Below, one piece after another: positions 26,826 through 34,553 of a stretch of DNA of 64,000 nucleotides. This DNA comes from Novosphingobium sp. MD-1. Its GTDB lineage: Bacteria; Pseudomonadota; Alphaproteobacteria; Sphingomonadales; Sphingomonadaceae. The position numbers and the translations under genes are program-made. Where the stretch lies: NCBI RefSeq assembly GCF_001014975.1, contig NZ_BBXA01000019.1:1-64000 (forward strand), written 5' to 3'. Under the pieces are notes generated by a model. It saw nothing but the letters and a program-made list of their open reading frames with translations, was not told the DNA's origin and made no database searches. Positions within the stretch are counted from its first letter, which is position 1. Every line of letters begins with the position of its first letter.

Positions 26826-28361
26826 TCAGCCGGCTGGCGCCAACATCGAACCGGTATCGATATAGCGCTGGTGCCATGCCAGCGCCTCGGTCAGCAGCGT
26901 CGGCGAATGCTTGCCCCAGGAATCGCGCAAGGCACGCGCATAATAATCGGCCAGCATATCCCGGTATGCGGGATGCACGCAGTTGCCGATCACCAGTTCG
27001 GCGCGGCTGCGCGGCGGCAGCCCGCGCAGATCCGCCAGGCCCTGTTCGGTCACGATGATCTGCACGTCTTGGTCGATGTGATCGACGTGGCTGACCTGCG
27101 GCACGATCGTCGAAATCTGGCCGCCCTTCGCGGTCGATGGGGCCATGAAGATCGAGATATAGGCGTTGCGCGCGAAATCGCCCGACCCGCCGATGCCGTT
27201 CTGGATGCGCGATCCCATCAGGTGCGTGGAATTGACGTTGCCGTAGATGTCGGCCTCGACCATCCCGTTCATCGCGAGGCAGCCGAGCCGGCGGATCAGT
27301 TCGGGATGGTTGCTGATCTCCTGCGGGCGCAGCACCAGCCGGTCGCGATAGCGCGCCATATCGGCGTTGATCGTCTCGGCCGCTTCGGGGCTGAGCGAGA
27401 AGGCCGTGGCCGACGCCATGCGCAGCTTGCCGGTGGAGAGCAGGTCAAGCATCCCGTCCTGCAGCACTTCGGTATAGGCGGTCAGGTTCTCGAACGGGCT
27501 GTCCATCAGCCCCGACAGCACGGCGTTGGCGATGTTGCCCACGCCCGACTGGATCGGCAGCAGCGAGGACGGCAGGCGCCCCATCTTCACTTCGTGCGCG
27601 AAGAATTCCATCAGGTGCCCGGCGATGGCGCGGGCGTTGGCGTCCGGCGCCTTGAACGGCTGGTTGCGATCGGGCGAATCCGTTTCGACCACGGCGATCA
27701 CCTTGGCGGGATCGCACCGGAAGGTCGTCTGGCCGATGCGGTCTTCGGGGCGGATCAGAGGGATCGGCACCCGGTGCGGGGGCAGAGCGGTGCCGTAATA
27801 GACGTCGTGCATCCCGTGCAGCGCCTCGCTTTGCCAGCGGTTCACTTCGAGGATCACCTTGTCGGCGCGATCGAGCCAGGTCTTGTTGTTGCCGATCGAC
27901 GAGGACGGCACCAGCGATCCGTCGGGCAGGATCGCGGTCACTTCGATCAGCGCGATGTCGAGCGGGCCAAGGAAGCCCTGCCACGCCATCGGCGCGACTT
28001 GCGACAAGTGCATGTCGAAGTAGTTCATCTCGCCGCGGTTGATCTGTTCGCGCGCGATCGGGTCCGAATTATAAGGCAGGCGGAAATCGATGCCCTTCGC
28101 CTTGGCCAGCGCGCCATCGAGTTCCGGGCCGGTCGAGGCCCCGGTCCAGACCTTGATGCGGAACGGATCGCCCGCCGCATGGGCCGCCTCGATCCGCTTG
28201 GCCAACGCCAGCGGCACCGCCTTGGGATAGCCCGCACCGGTAAAGCCGCTCATGCCGACGGTGGAGCCGGGGGGTATCAGCGCGGCGGCGCTATCGGCAT
28301 CGGTCACGCGCGCCTGAAGGGCCGGATGGGCGATGCGCTGCGAAAGGGAGGACTGAGACAT
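26826..28361 (-). CDS. Acetyl-CoA hydrolase/transferase family protein, succinyl-CoA:acetate CoA-transferase type
   Basis: The 511-residue class I CoA-transferase moves CoA between acetate and succinate. It has the CoA-binding oxyanion region GMSGFTGAGYPKAVPLALA near residue 37. It also has VSSSSIGNNKTW-like, PIQSGVGNIANAVLSGL and EADIYGNVNSTHLMGSRIQNGIGGSGDFARNAYISIFM blocks, and the catalytic glutamate in VTEQGLADLRG. Length and motifs match bacterial SCACT (AarC) and the yeast Ach1 type. Together with glcB it suggests acetate handling. The leader carries a LysR-type palindrome about 100 bases upstream. Confidence 0.92.
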   Translation of the reverse strand: MSQSSLSQRIAHPALQARVTDADSAAALIPPGSTVGMSGFTGAGYPKAVPLALAKRIEAAHAAGDPFRIKVWTGASTGPELDGALAKAKGIDFRLPYNSDPIAREQINRGEMNYFDMHLSQVAPMAWQGFLGPLDIALIEVTAILPDGSLVPSSSIGNNKTWLDRADKVILEVNRWQSEALHGMHDVYYGTALPPHRVPIPLIRPEDRIGQTTFRCDPAKVIAVVETDSPDRNQPFKAPDANARAIAGHLMEFFAHEVKMGRLPSSLLPIQSGVGNIANAVLSGLMDSPFENLTAYTEVLQDGMLDLLSTGKLRMASATAFSLSPEAAETINADMARYRDRLVLRPQEISNHPELIRRLGCLAMNGMVEADIYGNVNSTHLMGSRIQNGIGGSGDFARNAYISIFMAPSTAKGGQISTIVPQVSHVDHIDQDVQIIVTEQGLADLRGLPPRSRAELVIGNCVHPAYRDMLADYYARALRDSWGKHSPTLLTEALAWHQRYIDTGSMLAPAG

Positions 28362-28460
28362 GGGACTCTCCGCTGTTTGGCCGCGCGTAGACCCGTGGCG
28401 AGTGGTTGATAACCACTACTTCCGTCGTAGCAATTCCTTATATTCCCACGCAAAAGTGTA

Positions 28461-28477
28461 ATTGCGCATAATGCAAT
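28461..28477. promoter_or_regulatory. ATTGC-N7-GCAAT palindrome, LysR-box-like
   Basis: Perfect 5-bp arms contain a T-N11-A core, the generic LysR-type operator shape. It lies 100 bases upstream of the CoA-transferase start in an AT-rich segment, on the far side of that gene from the LysR gene at 25916. Confidence 0.35.
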
Positions 28478-28518
28478 CACCGGAATTTGGCGATTTATAG
28501 CGCATTTGCCCGGACATG

Positions 28519-28552
28519 AAAAAAGGGAACCGACGGGGTCGGTTCCCTTTTT
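28519..28552. terminator. Bidirectional-looking terminator after the cyclophilin gene
   Basis: A perfect 10-bp stem (GGGAACCGAC / GTCGGTTCCC) with a GGG loop is flanked by six A's on the left and five T's on the right. It can terminate minus-strand transcription from the cyclophilin gene. Confidence 0.85.
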
Positions 28553-28574
28553 GCAATCGAGCCGTGCCGGTCGA

Positions 28575-29030
28575 TCAGGCCGAGACGATGCTCGCCTTGC
28601 GGATCACGCCGGGGTTTGCCGGCGGCTCGCCCTTGGGCAGCGCATCGACGTGTTCCATGCCGCTCTCGACCTGGCCCCAGACGGTGTACTGCTTGTCGAG
28701 GAAGCGCGCATCGTCGAAGCAGATGAAGAACTGGCTGTTCGCCGAATGCGGATAGCTCGTCCGCGCCATCGAGCAGACGCCGCGCACGTGCGGTTCGCTG
28801 TTGAATTCCGCCTGCAGGTCGGGCTTGTCCGAGCCACCCATGCCGGTGCCCTGCGGGCAGCCGCCCTGCGCCATGAAGCCCGGAATCACGCGGTGGAACT
28901 TCACGCCGTCGTAGAAGCCTTCGCCGACCAGTTCCTTGATCCGCGCCACATGATTGGGTGCAAGATCGGGGCGCAGCTTGATCACGACATCGCCGGAATC
29001 GAGCGAGAAGACGAGTTTCTCTTCAGCCAT
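28575..29030 (-). CDS. ppiB: Cyclophilin-type peptidylprolyl isomerase
   Basis: The 151-residue enzyme has the cyclophilin core: GEGFYDGVKFHRVIPGFMAQGGCPQGTGMGG (active-site Arg and Phe in KFHRVIPGFM), then SMARTSYPHSANSQFFICFDD and LDKQYTVWGQVESGM. It lacks a signal peptide, so it is cytoplasmic, unlike the exported SurA at 20138. It is the short PpiB type. The ATG at 29030 starts MAEEKLVF. It is divergent from mgtE, with 113 bases between starts, and is followed by a strong terminator. Confidence 0.96.
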   Translation of the reverse strand: MAEEKLVFSLDSGDVVIKLRPDLAPNHVARIKELVGEGFYDGVKFHRVIPGFMAQGGCPQGTGMGGSDKPDLQAEFNSEPHVRGVCSMARTSYPHSANSQFFICFDDARFLDKQYTVWGQVESGMEHVDALPKGEPPANPGVIRKASIVSA

Positions 29031-29143
29031 CTGTCACAAAATCCTTCCTTGTCTGCCGCCGATATAGGGTCTTCCCCGACAAAGTCACGCCATGCTCTTT
29101 TCGGGCGTTGCTTTTGGCTTGCGACCGCCTATCCCGGCCCTTG

Positions 29144-30604
29144 ATGGAGCGCGAAGACGACCGGATCGACCTGGCCATCGACTTGGCCCTTGCCGACGGC
29201 GGCGATGCATCGCCGGCCGAGGAAAGCGCGCGCCATGCGGAGAGTCTGGACGAAGAACACAACACGCTGAAGCCGGCGTTCATCCGCAAGGTCTGCGATG
29301 CGCTGGACGAAGGCGACCGCGACGCCGTCTATGACCTTGTCGAACCGCTGCACCCCGCTGACATCGCCGACCTGTTCGAGCTGATCGACCCCGAGGAACG
29401 CCCCCGGCTGGCCCGCGCCATCAACGACCTGATGGGCGGCGAAGTGCTCGCCGAGCTCAACGACCACGTCCGCGAATCGCTGATCGAGCAGCTCGACCCC
29501 GACGAGGTGGCCGAGCTGGCCGAGCAGATGGAGACCGACGACGCGGTCGCCCTGATCGAGGACCTCGACGAGGAGGACAAGGAAGCCGTCCTCGCCGAGC
29601 TCGATCCGGAAGACCGCGCCGCGATCGAAAGCGCGCTGTCCTATCCGGAAGAGACCGCCGGCCGCCTTATGAGCCGCGATCTGATCGCGGTGCCCGAACA
29701 TCTCACCGTCGGCAATCTCATCGACTATCTGCGCGAAAACCAGGACCTCGCCACCGAGTTCTGGGAAGTGTTCATCGTCGATCACAAGCACCGCCCGATC
29801 GGCACCTGCGTGCTTTCGTGGATTCTGCGCACGCCGCGCGACGTGGCACTGGCGGACGTGATGAAGCGCGACCAGACGCTGATTCCGGTCACGATGGATC
29901 AGGAGGAAGTGGCGCTCCGCTTCCAGAAGTATGCGCTGATCTCCGCCGCGGTGGTCGACGAGGACGGGCGGCTGGTCGGCCAGATCACCGTCGATGACGT
30001 GGTCCACATCATCCAGGAAGAAGCGGGCGAGGACGCGCTGCTGCTGTCCGGTGCCGGCGATGGCGACATCAACGAACCGCTGCACCTCACCGTGCGCACG
30101 CGCCTGCTGTGGCTGCTGGTCAATCTGCCGACGGCCATGCTGGCCGCCAGCGTGGTCAGCCTGTTCGATGCCGAGATCGCGCGCTACGCGGTGCTGGCGA
30201 CGCTGATGGGCATCGTCACCGGGATGGGCGGAAACGCCGGCACGCAGACGCTGGCGGTGATCGTCCGCGCCATCGCCACCAACCAGCTGACCAGCAGCAA
30301 CACCCTGCGCGTGCTGAGCCGCGAGTTCCGCATCGCGGCCACCAACGGGGTTTCGCTCGGGACGCTGATCGGGATCGGCTCGTTCTTCATCTGGCACAGC
30401 GTGCCGCTCGCGCTGGTCTTCGCCGCCGCGATCTTCATCAACAACATGGTCGCCGGGCTGGCCGGGGTGTTCGTGCCCGTCACGCTCGATCGCATGAACA
30501 TCGATCCGGCCACCTCGTCCGCGGTGTTCGTGACGATGTGCACCGATTGCATGGGCTTCCTGAGCTTCCTGGGGCTGGCGACACTGGCGGGAATCGGCGC
30601 CTGA
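29144..30604 (+). CDS. mgtE: Magnesium transporter MgtE
   Basis: This 486-residue magnesium channel has the three MgtE modules. First comes an acidic superhelical N domain (about residues 30-150; HPADIADLFELI, LDPDEVAELAEQM). Then a CBS pair follows (about 155-285; MSRDLIAVPEHLTVGNLIDYLR, and VVDEDGRLVGQITVDDVVHIIQEE). Last is a five-helix membrane domain from about 310 with the signature GMGGNAGTQTLAV and a late FINNMVAG. Cytosolic magnesium is known to close such channels through the N and CBS domains. The ATG at 29144 is used; an in-frame earlier start at 29108 is possible. DUF1489 follows closely. Confidence 0.94.
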   Translation: MEREDDRIDLAIDLALADGGDASPAEESARHAESLDEEHNTLKPAFIRKVCDALDEGDRDAVYDLVEPLHPADIADLFELIDPEERPRLARAINDLMGGEVLAELNDHVRESLIEQLDPDEVAELAEQMETDDAVALIEDLDEEDKEAVLAELDPEDRAAIESALSYPEETAGRLMSRDLIAVPEHLTVGNLIDYLRENQDLATEFWEVFIVDHKHRPIGTCVLSWILRTPRDVALADVMKRDQTLIPVTMDQEEVALRFQKYALISAAVVDEDGRLVGQITVDDVVHIIQEEAGEDALLLSGAGDGDINEPLHLTVRTRLLWLLVNLPTAMLAASVVSLFDAEIARYAVLATLMGIVTGMGGNAGTQTLAVIVRAIATNQLTSSNTLRVLSREFRIAATNGVSLGTLIGIGSFFIWHSVPLALVFAAAIFINNMVAGLAGVFVPVTLDRMNIDPATSSAVFVTMCTDCMGFLSFLGLATLAGIGA

Positions 30605-30606
30605 CG

Positions 30607-30621
30607 ATGGACGATGTCTGA
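30607..30621 (+). other. Four-codon minicistron between mgtE and DUF1489
   Basis: Two bases after the mgtE stop, ATG GAC GAT GTC TGA encodes MDDV. Its TGA shares its last base with the ATG at 30621 that can start the next gene. The DNA around it is a threefold repeat of GATGGACGATG (30606, 30620, 30638). It may couple translation, or it may be a by-product of the repeat. Confidence 0.3.
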
Positions 30622-31046
30622 TGGACGATGAAGGCCTGATGGACGATGAAGCCCCGCGTCTGCACATGACCAAGGTCGCCTATGGCGCGCAGTCGCTGGC
30701 CGAGGTCCACGCCTGGTTCGCGCAGCGCGGACCGGAAGCGCGGCTGACCACGCGCTACCTGCCCAAGCGCCACGCCGAAATGGTCGGCGGATCGCTGTTC
30801 TGGGTGTTGAAGCACCAGCTCGTCGCCCGCTCGCCGATCCTGGGCTTCGAGGAAGCCGAGGGCGGCAAGACGCACATCGTCATCTCCACCCAGTTGATCG
30901 ACGTCCACCCCGTGCCGCGCCGGGCGCACCAGGGATGGCGCTATCTGGAAGACAAGGACGCGCCGCGCGATCTGGCCATGGGGGAAGCGGGCGAAGCCTT
31001 GCCCGCCGGGCTGGCCGGCGAGCTGGCAAAGCTGGGTCTGGTCTGA
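30621..31046 (+). CDS. DUF1489 family protein
   Basis: A 141-residue protein with the DUF1489 pattern: LHMTKVAYGAQSLAEVHAWFAQRG, then TTRYLPKRHAEMVGGSLFWVLKHQLVARSPILGFEE and VPRRAHQGWRYL. The family is found in alphaproteobacteria and has unknown function. The start is uncertain, because ATGs at 30621, 30639 and 30666 are all in frame, and the first two belong to a duplicated MDDE stretch created by a DNA repeat. The conserved part begins at LHMTKV, so 30666 is quite possible. It follows mgtE by 16 bases and is probably co-transcribed with it. Confidence 0.85.
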   Translation: MDDEGLMDDEAPRLHMTKVAYGAQSLAEVHAWFAQRGPEARLTTRYLPKRHAEMVGGSLFWVLKHQLVARSPILGFEEAEGGKTHIVISTQLIDVHPVPRRAHQGWRYLEDKDAPRDLAMGEAGEALPAGLAGELAKLGLV

Positions 31047-31061
31047 AGCAATCGACAGGCG

Positions 31062-31087
31062 CGGGGCGTGTCAGGCCCGCCCCGTTT
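31062..31087 (+). terminator. Hairpin between the DUF1489 gene and dnaA
   Basis: A CGGGGCG/CGCCCCG stem (31062-31068 with 31078-31084) is followed by a short TTT. It lies between two convergent genes and could serve the plus-strand unit. Confidence 0.5.
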
Positions 31088-31091
31088 CCCG

Positions 31092-32489
31092 TCAGTCTTC
31101 GAGCTGGCGCAGCAGCGTGCGCACGTCACCGTCCATGTCGGCATCGCGCGTGCGCAGTTCCTCGATCAGCCGCACCGCGTGAATCACGGTGGAGTGATCG
31201 CGCCCGCCGAACTTGCGGCCGATTTCCGGATAGCTGCGCGGCGTCAGCACCTTGGCGAGATACATCGCCACCTGGCGCGGGCGGACCACCGCGCGGGCGC
31301 GGCGCTTGGACGCCATTTCCGTGCGGTCCACGCGGTAGAACTGGCAGACCGTGCGCTGGATCTCGTCGATCGTGATGCGCCGGCGGTTGGCCGAGAGAAT
31401 GTCGGTGAGCTGTTCCTCGGCCAGTTGCAACGAGACCGGCTGGCCTGTGAGCTGGGCGAAGGCGATCAGCTTGTTGAGGCCGCCGACCAGTTCCCGGATA
31501 TTGCGGTTGATCGTGCGCGCGAGGAATTCGATCACGTCGGACGGAACCTGCGTGCTGGTGAAGCGCGACAGGCGGTGTTCGAGGATCTTGCGGCGCAGTT
31601 CGATGTCGGCCGGCTGAATATCGGCCACCAGCCCCATCGACAGGCGCGACAGCAGCCGCTGTTCGACCCCATCGAGCGCCTGCGGCGCACGATCCGCCGC
31701 GACGACCAGCCGCTTGCCGGCGGCCAGCAGCGCGTCGATCGTGTGCAGGAATTCCTCCTGCGTGCTCGCCTTGCCGATGATGAACTGGATATCGTCGACC
31801 AGCAGCAGATCGAACCCGCGCAGGCGCGCCTTGAACTCGATCATCTCGTTCTGGCGCATGGCCTGGACGAATTCGATCATGAAGCGCTCGGCCGAGCAGT
31901 AGAAGATGCGCGCGCCGGGCCGGTTCGCGGCATAGGCGTGGCCGATCGCGTGCAGCAGGTGGGTCTTGCCCTGCCCGGTCGAGGCCTTGAGATAGAGCGG
32001 CGAGAACTGGGGCGTCTCCAGCGCGGCCATGCGCTGCGCCGCGTTGACCGCCAGAACGTTGGCCGAACCGCTCACGAATTCGGCGAAGATCAGCGAGGGA
32101 TCGAGGCCCGAAACCAGCGAATCCGACATGCCGATCGAAGCCGGGGTACGCACGGTGGCCGACGCCGCCGGCACCGGTGCATCGCCGCCGATGCGCAGTT
32201 CGGGCATGGCGCGGCGGCGCGGATGCACCGTGATGCGCACCTGACGCACTTCCGACCGCGCGATCTTCCACGCCAGCGACAGGCGATCGGCGAAGCGATC
32301 CGCCACCCAGTTCGCGGAGAACTCGGTCGGCAGGAACAGGTCCAGCGTGCCGGTTTCCTTGCAGAAGCTGCCAAGCTGGATCGGCTTGATCCACTGCCCG
32401 TGCAGCTGCGATCCCAGATCCTTTTTCAGACCCTGGCTGATGTCGGCCCAGTCCGCTGCCAGATCCAGCGCTTCCTGGTCCTCGATCAT
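31092..32489 (-). CDS. dnaA: Chromosomal replication initiator protein DnaA
   Basis: DnaA binds and opens the replication origin. From the ATG at 32489 it has 465 residues. Domain I is about 10-80 (WADISQGLKKDLGSQLHGQWIKPIQL), with a short linker after it. The AAA+ domain runs from about 120 with Walker A TGQGKTHLLHAIGHA (171-185) and Walker B LLLVDDIQFI. The C-terminal DNA-binding domain ends with FGGRDHSTVIHAVRLIEEL. Upstream in-frame ATGs at 32582 and 32627 would add Gly/Arg-rich residues; I favour 32489 because of AGGAAGGGACGGG in front of it. It is 563 bases downstream of rpsT on the same strand. Confidence 0.97.
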   Translation of the reverse strand: MIEDQEALDLAADWADISQGLKKDLGSQLHGQWIKPIQLGSFCKETGTLDLFLPTEFSANWVADRFADRLSLAWKIARSEVRQVRITVHPRRRAMPELRIGGDAPVPAASATVRTPASIGMSDSLVSGLDPSLIFAEFVSGSANVLAVNAAQRMAALETPQFSPLYLKASTGQGKTHLLHAIGHAYAANRPGARIFYCSAERFMIEFVQAMRQNEMIEFKARLRGFDLLLVDDIQFIIGKASTQEEFLHTIDALLAAGKRLVVAADRAPQALDGVEQRLLSRLSMGLVADIQPADIELRRKILEHRLSRFTSTQVPSDVIEFLARTINRNIRELVGGLNKLIAFAQLTGQPVSLQLAEEQLTDILSANRRRITIDEIQRTVCQFYRVDRTEMASKRRARAVVRPRQVAMYLAKVLTPRSYPEIGRKFGGRDHSTVIHAVRLIEELRTRDADMDGDVRTLLRQLED

Positions 32490-33052
32490 CCCGTCCCGTC
32501 CCTTCCTGCCTGAAACGGCTTCCGAGCCGCCCCCACGCGCAGCCGGTGCGCGGTAGCCGCCCGCGCTGCCAAATTCATCCATCTTCACGCGGCGCTGTCC
32601 CGACCTGATCAAGGCCTGCGACGACATCCCCCCGCCGCAGACATGACGAACCCCCGACCGCCGGCGGGGATTCCGCCAGCGGACTCGAACCATGCGATTT
32701 CCGTGACACCGTCACGCTGATCCCAGTGCTTGTTACGGCTCCGTGAGATCAACGATGCCGGTTCAGCCTGTCTATTGGTGACGGGGGGCGGAGCGCAAGC
32801 GTGGCGACGCAAAAAAACTGAAATAAATCGCCTTGACTCGCCAGACGCCGCGGAAATCTCGTAAGTATTTGAAAAATATACGTTTCGCTGCAGAGGCAAA
32901 GCGAATCGCGGAAAATCCATGACTTGCTGCGACCGCAAATAGTCACGGAACCGAAAAACGAAAAAGCCGGCGATGAAACCGCCGGCCTTTTCCTCTGTCA
33001 GATATCCGTATCGACCCTGAGCATCATCCCCGATGGGGGATGGGCGGTCGAA
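32490..33052. other. 563-base region between rpsT and dnaA
   Basis: No gene is visible here beyond possible dnaA N-terminal extensions up to 32693. The region has an AT-rich part (about 32810-32950) that probably holds the dnaA promoter. It contains four GANTC sites (32669, 32682, 32835, 32903), a CGTGAC-ACC-GTCACG palindrome (32702-32716), and the 9-mer TTCCGTGAC at 32699, which recurs inverted as GTCACGGAA at 32942. The rpsT terminator is at 32961-32991. I see no TTATCCACA-type DnaA boxes, so I do not call it an origin. Confidence 0.6.
32961..32991 (-). terminator. Rho-independent terminator after rpsT
   Basis: On the minus strand a CGCCGGC-type 7-bp stem (32966-32972 with 32980-32986) around a 7-base loop is followed by five T's. 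Confidence 0.8.
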
Positions 33053-33313
33053 TCAGAGAGCCGCGACTCGCTTGGTCAGGCGCGACATCTTGCGCGCCAC
33101 GGTGTTCTTGTGAAGCACGCCGCGCGCCACGCCACGCGCCAGTTCCGGCTGCGCCGCCTTGAGCGCTTCAGCCGCCGCCGACTTGTCGCCACCGGCGATC
33201 GCCGATTCGACCTTCTTCACGAAGGTGCGGATACGGGAAAGGCGGTTGCCGTTGATTTCGGCGCGACGTTCGTTGCGACGGATGCGCTTGCGGGCTTGCG
33301 GCGTATTGGCCAT
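33053..33313 (-). CDS. rpsT: 30S ribosomal protein S20
   Basis: The 86-residue, very basic, helical protein has the S20 opening [21 protein letters not shown], the central [22 protein letters not shown] and the closing [24 protein letters not shown]20 is a primary 16S-binding protein of the small subunit. It is followed by a canonical terminator and then dnaA, the usual rpsT-dnaA order in alphaproteobacteria. Confidence 0.98.
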   Translation of the reverse strand: MANTPQARKRIRRNERRAEINGNRLSRIRTFVKKVESAIAGGDKSAAAEALKAAQPELARGVARGVLHKNTVARKMSRLTKRVAAL

Positions 33314-33495
33314 GTCTGTCCTGTTTCTGTCCTCTGGCGGGCCGTCCGGAGACGGACCGGGAAAATCCTGGTTGCTTGCACGTACAAGGCGGGCAAGCCC
33401 GCCGGAAAGCGGCGCCCATACCCACAGACGGGCGAATCGTCAACAGATTCGACCGGTTTCCGGCGCCTCGTCCTTCGAAGATGCCGATAAGCGCT

Positions 33496-34548
33496 TTATA
33501 GCCACCCCGCAAGCTCGCGCCGCACCAGCGCTTCAAGCAGGCGGATGCCCTCGTCCCCCGCGTTGAGGCAGGAAAGCGTGGCAAAGTCGGTTCCGCCCGC
33601 CGCCAGGAAATCATCGCGGCCCCGAATCGCCAGTTCCTCCAGCGTTTCGAGGCAATCGGCGGAAAAGCCCGGCGCGGCCACGGCGATCCGCCGCGTGCCT
33701 TGGGCCGCTTCAGCCTTCAGCACGGCGTCGGTGGCCGGCTCCAGCCAGCGGGCACGCCCGAACCGCGATTGAAAGGTCGTTTCGATCCGCAGGCCGGCAT
33801 GCGTATCCGCAAAAGCCTCCTGCAGCAGCCGGGACGTCTTGCGGCAATGGCAGTGATAGGGATCGCCCAGATGCAGCGTGCGCTCGGGCATTCCGTGGTA
33901 GCTCAGCAGAAGCAGTTCGGGCACGAAGTCCAGCACCGCCATCTGGCGGGAAAGATCGCGATGGAGCGCGGCGATGGCCAGCGGATCGTCGTGATAGGGC
34001 GGCAGCGTGCGCAGGGCCGGCAGGCGGCGGCGGCTGGCGATCCACGTGCCGAGCGCGTCGAGCGCGCTGGCCGTGGTGGCGGCGCAATACTGCGGATAGA
34101 GCGGCGCGAACAGGATGCGTTCGCACCCGGCCTCCACCAACGCATCGAGTTCGCGCGCGATCGCCGGGTTCTGATAGCGCATGGCATGGCGCACGATCAC
34201 CGCATCGCCGGAATGCGCCTGCTCAAGCCGGGCCTGCAACGCTGCCGCCTGCGCGGCGGTGATCGCGGCCAGCGGCGATCCGTCCCTGCCCCAGACCTGG
34301 CCATAGGCATGGGCCGACTTCGCCGGCCGCGTGTTGAGAATGATGCCGCGCAGGATCGGCTGCCAGAGCAGCGCGGGAATCTCGACCACGCGCCGGTCGG
34401 ACAGGAATTCCTTGAGATAGCGCTTCACGGCGCCGCGCTCGGGCGCGTCCGGCGTGCCAAGATTGACCAGCAGCACGCCGATCCGGCCGGTGGCGACCGG
34501 CGGGTGGTCGGCGGGCCGGTGATTGGCGGAGGATACGTTCACAGTCAT
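33496..34548 (-). CDS. hemH: Ferrochelatase
   Basis: Ferrochelatase inserts iron into protoporphyrin IX, the last step of heme synthesis. The 350-residue protein has the N-terminal GVLLVNLGTPDAPE, AVKRYLKEFLSDRRVVEIP, the MRYQNPAI region, the catalytic-His block LLLLSYHGMPERT, TFQSRFGRARWLEP, and late VAAPGFSADCLETLEELAI. A longer open frame to 34713 overlaps the upstream gene; the ATG at 34548 (MTVNVSS) is five bases past the upstream stop and fits the family. It is thus the likely third gene of an mrp-oxidoreductase-hemH unit. Confidence 0.96.
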   Translation of the reverse strand: MTVNVSSANHRPADHPPVATGRIGVLLVNLGTPDAPERGAVKRYLKEFLSDRRVVEIPALLWQPILRGIILNTRPAKSAHAYGQVWGRDGSPLAAITAAQAAALQARLEQAHSGDAVIVRHAMRYQNPAIARELDALVEAGCERILFAPLYPQYCAATTASALDALGTWIASRRRLPALRTLPPYHDDPLAIAALHRDLSRQMAVLDFVPELLLLSYHGMPERTLHLGDPYHCHCRKTSRLLQEAFADTHAGLRIETTFQSRFGRARWLEPATDAVLKAEAAQGTRRIAVAAPGFSADCLETLEELAIRGRDDFLAAGGTDFATLSCLNAGDEGIRLLEALVRRELAGWL

Positions 34549-34553
34549 GCGCG

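Noticed and set aside
32681..32700. tRNA-like T-loop (GGTTCGAGTCC on the minus strand)
   Set aside because: The flanking bases do not form a T stem, an anticodon arm or an acceptor stem, so it is not a tRNA.
32833..32868. TTGACT...TAAGTAT promoter-like boxes on the plus strand upstream of dnaA
   Set aside because: The spacing is more than 20 bases and the orientation is away from dnaA, with no plus-strand gene to serve.
32490..33052. Possible replication origin next to dnaA
   Set aside because: The region is AT-rich, but I found no DnaA boxes of the TTATCCACA type. In related alphaproteobacteria the origin is usually elsewhere. Kept only as a regulatory region.
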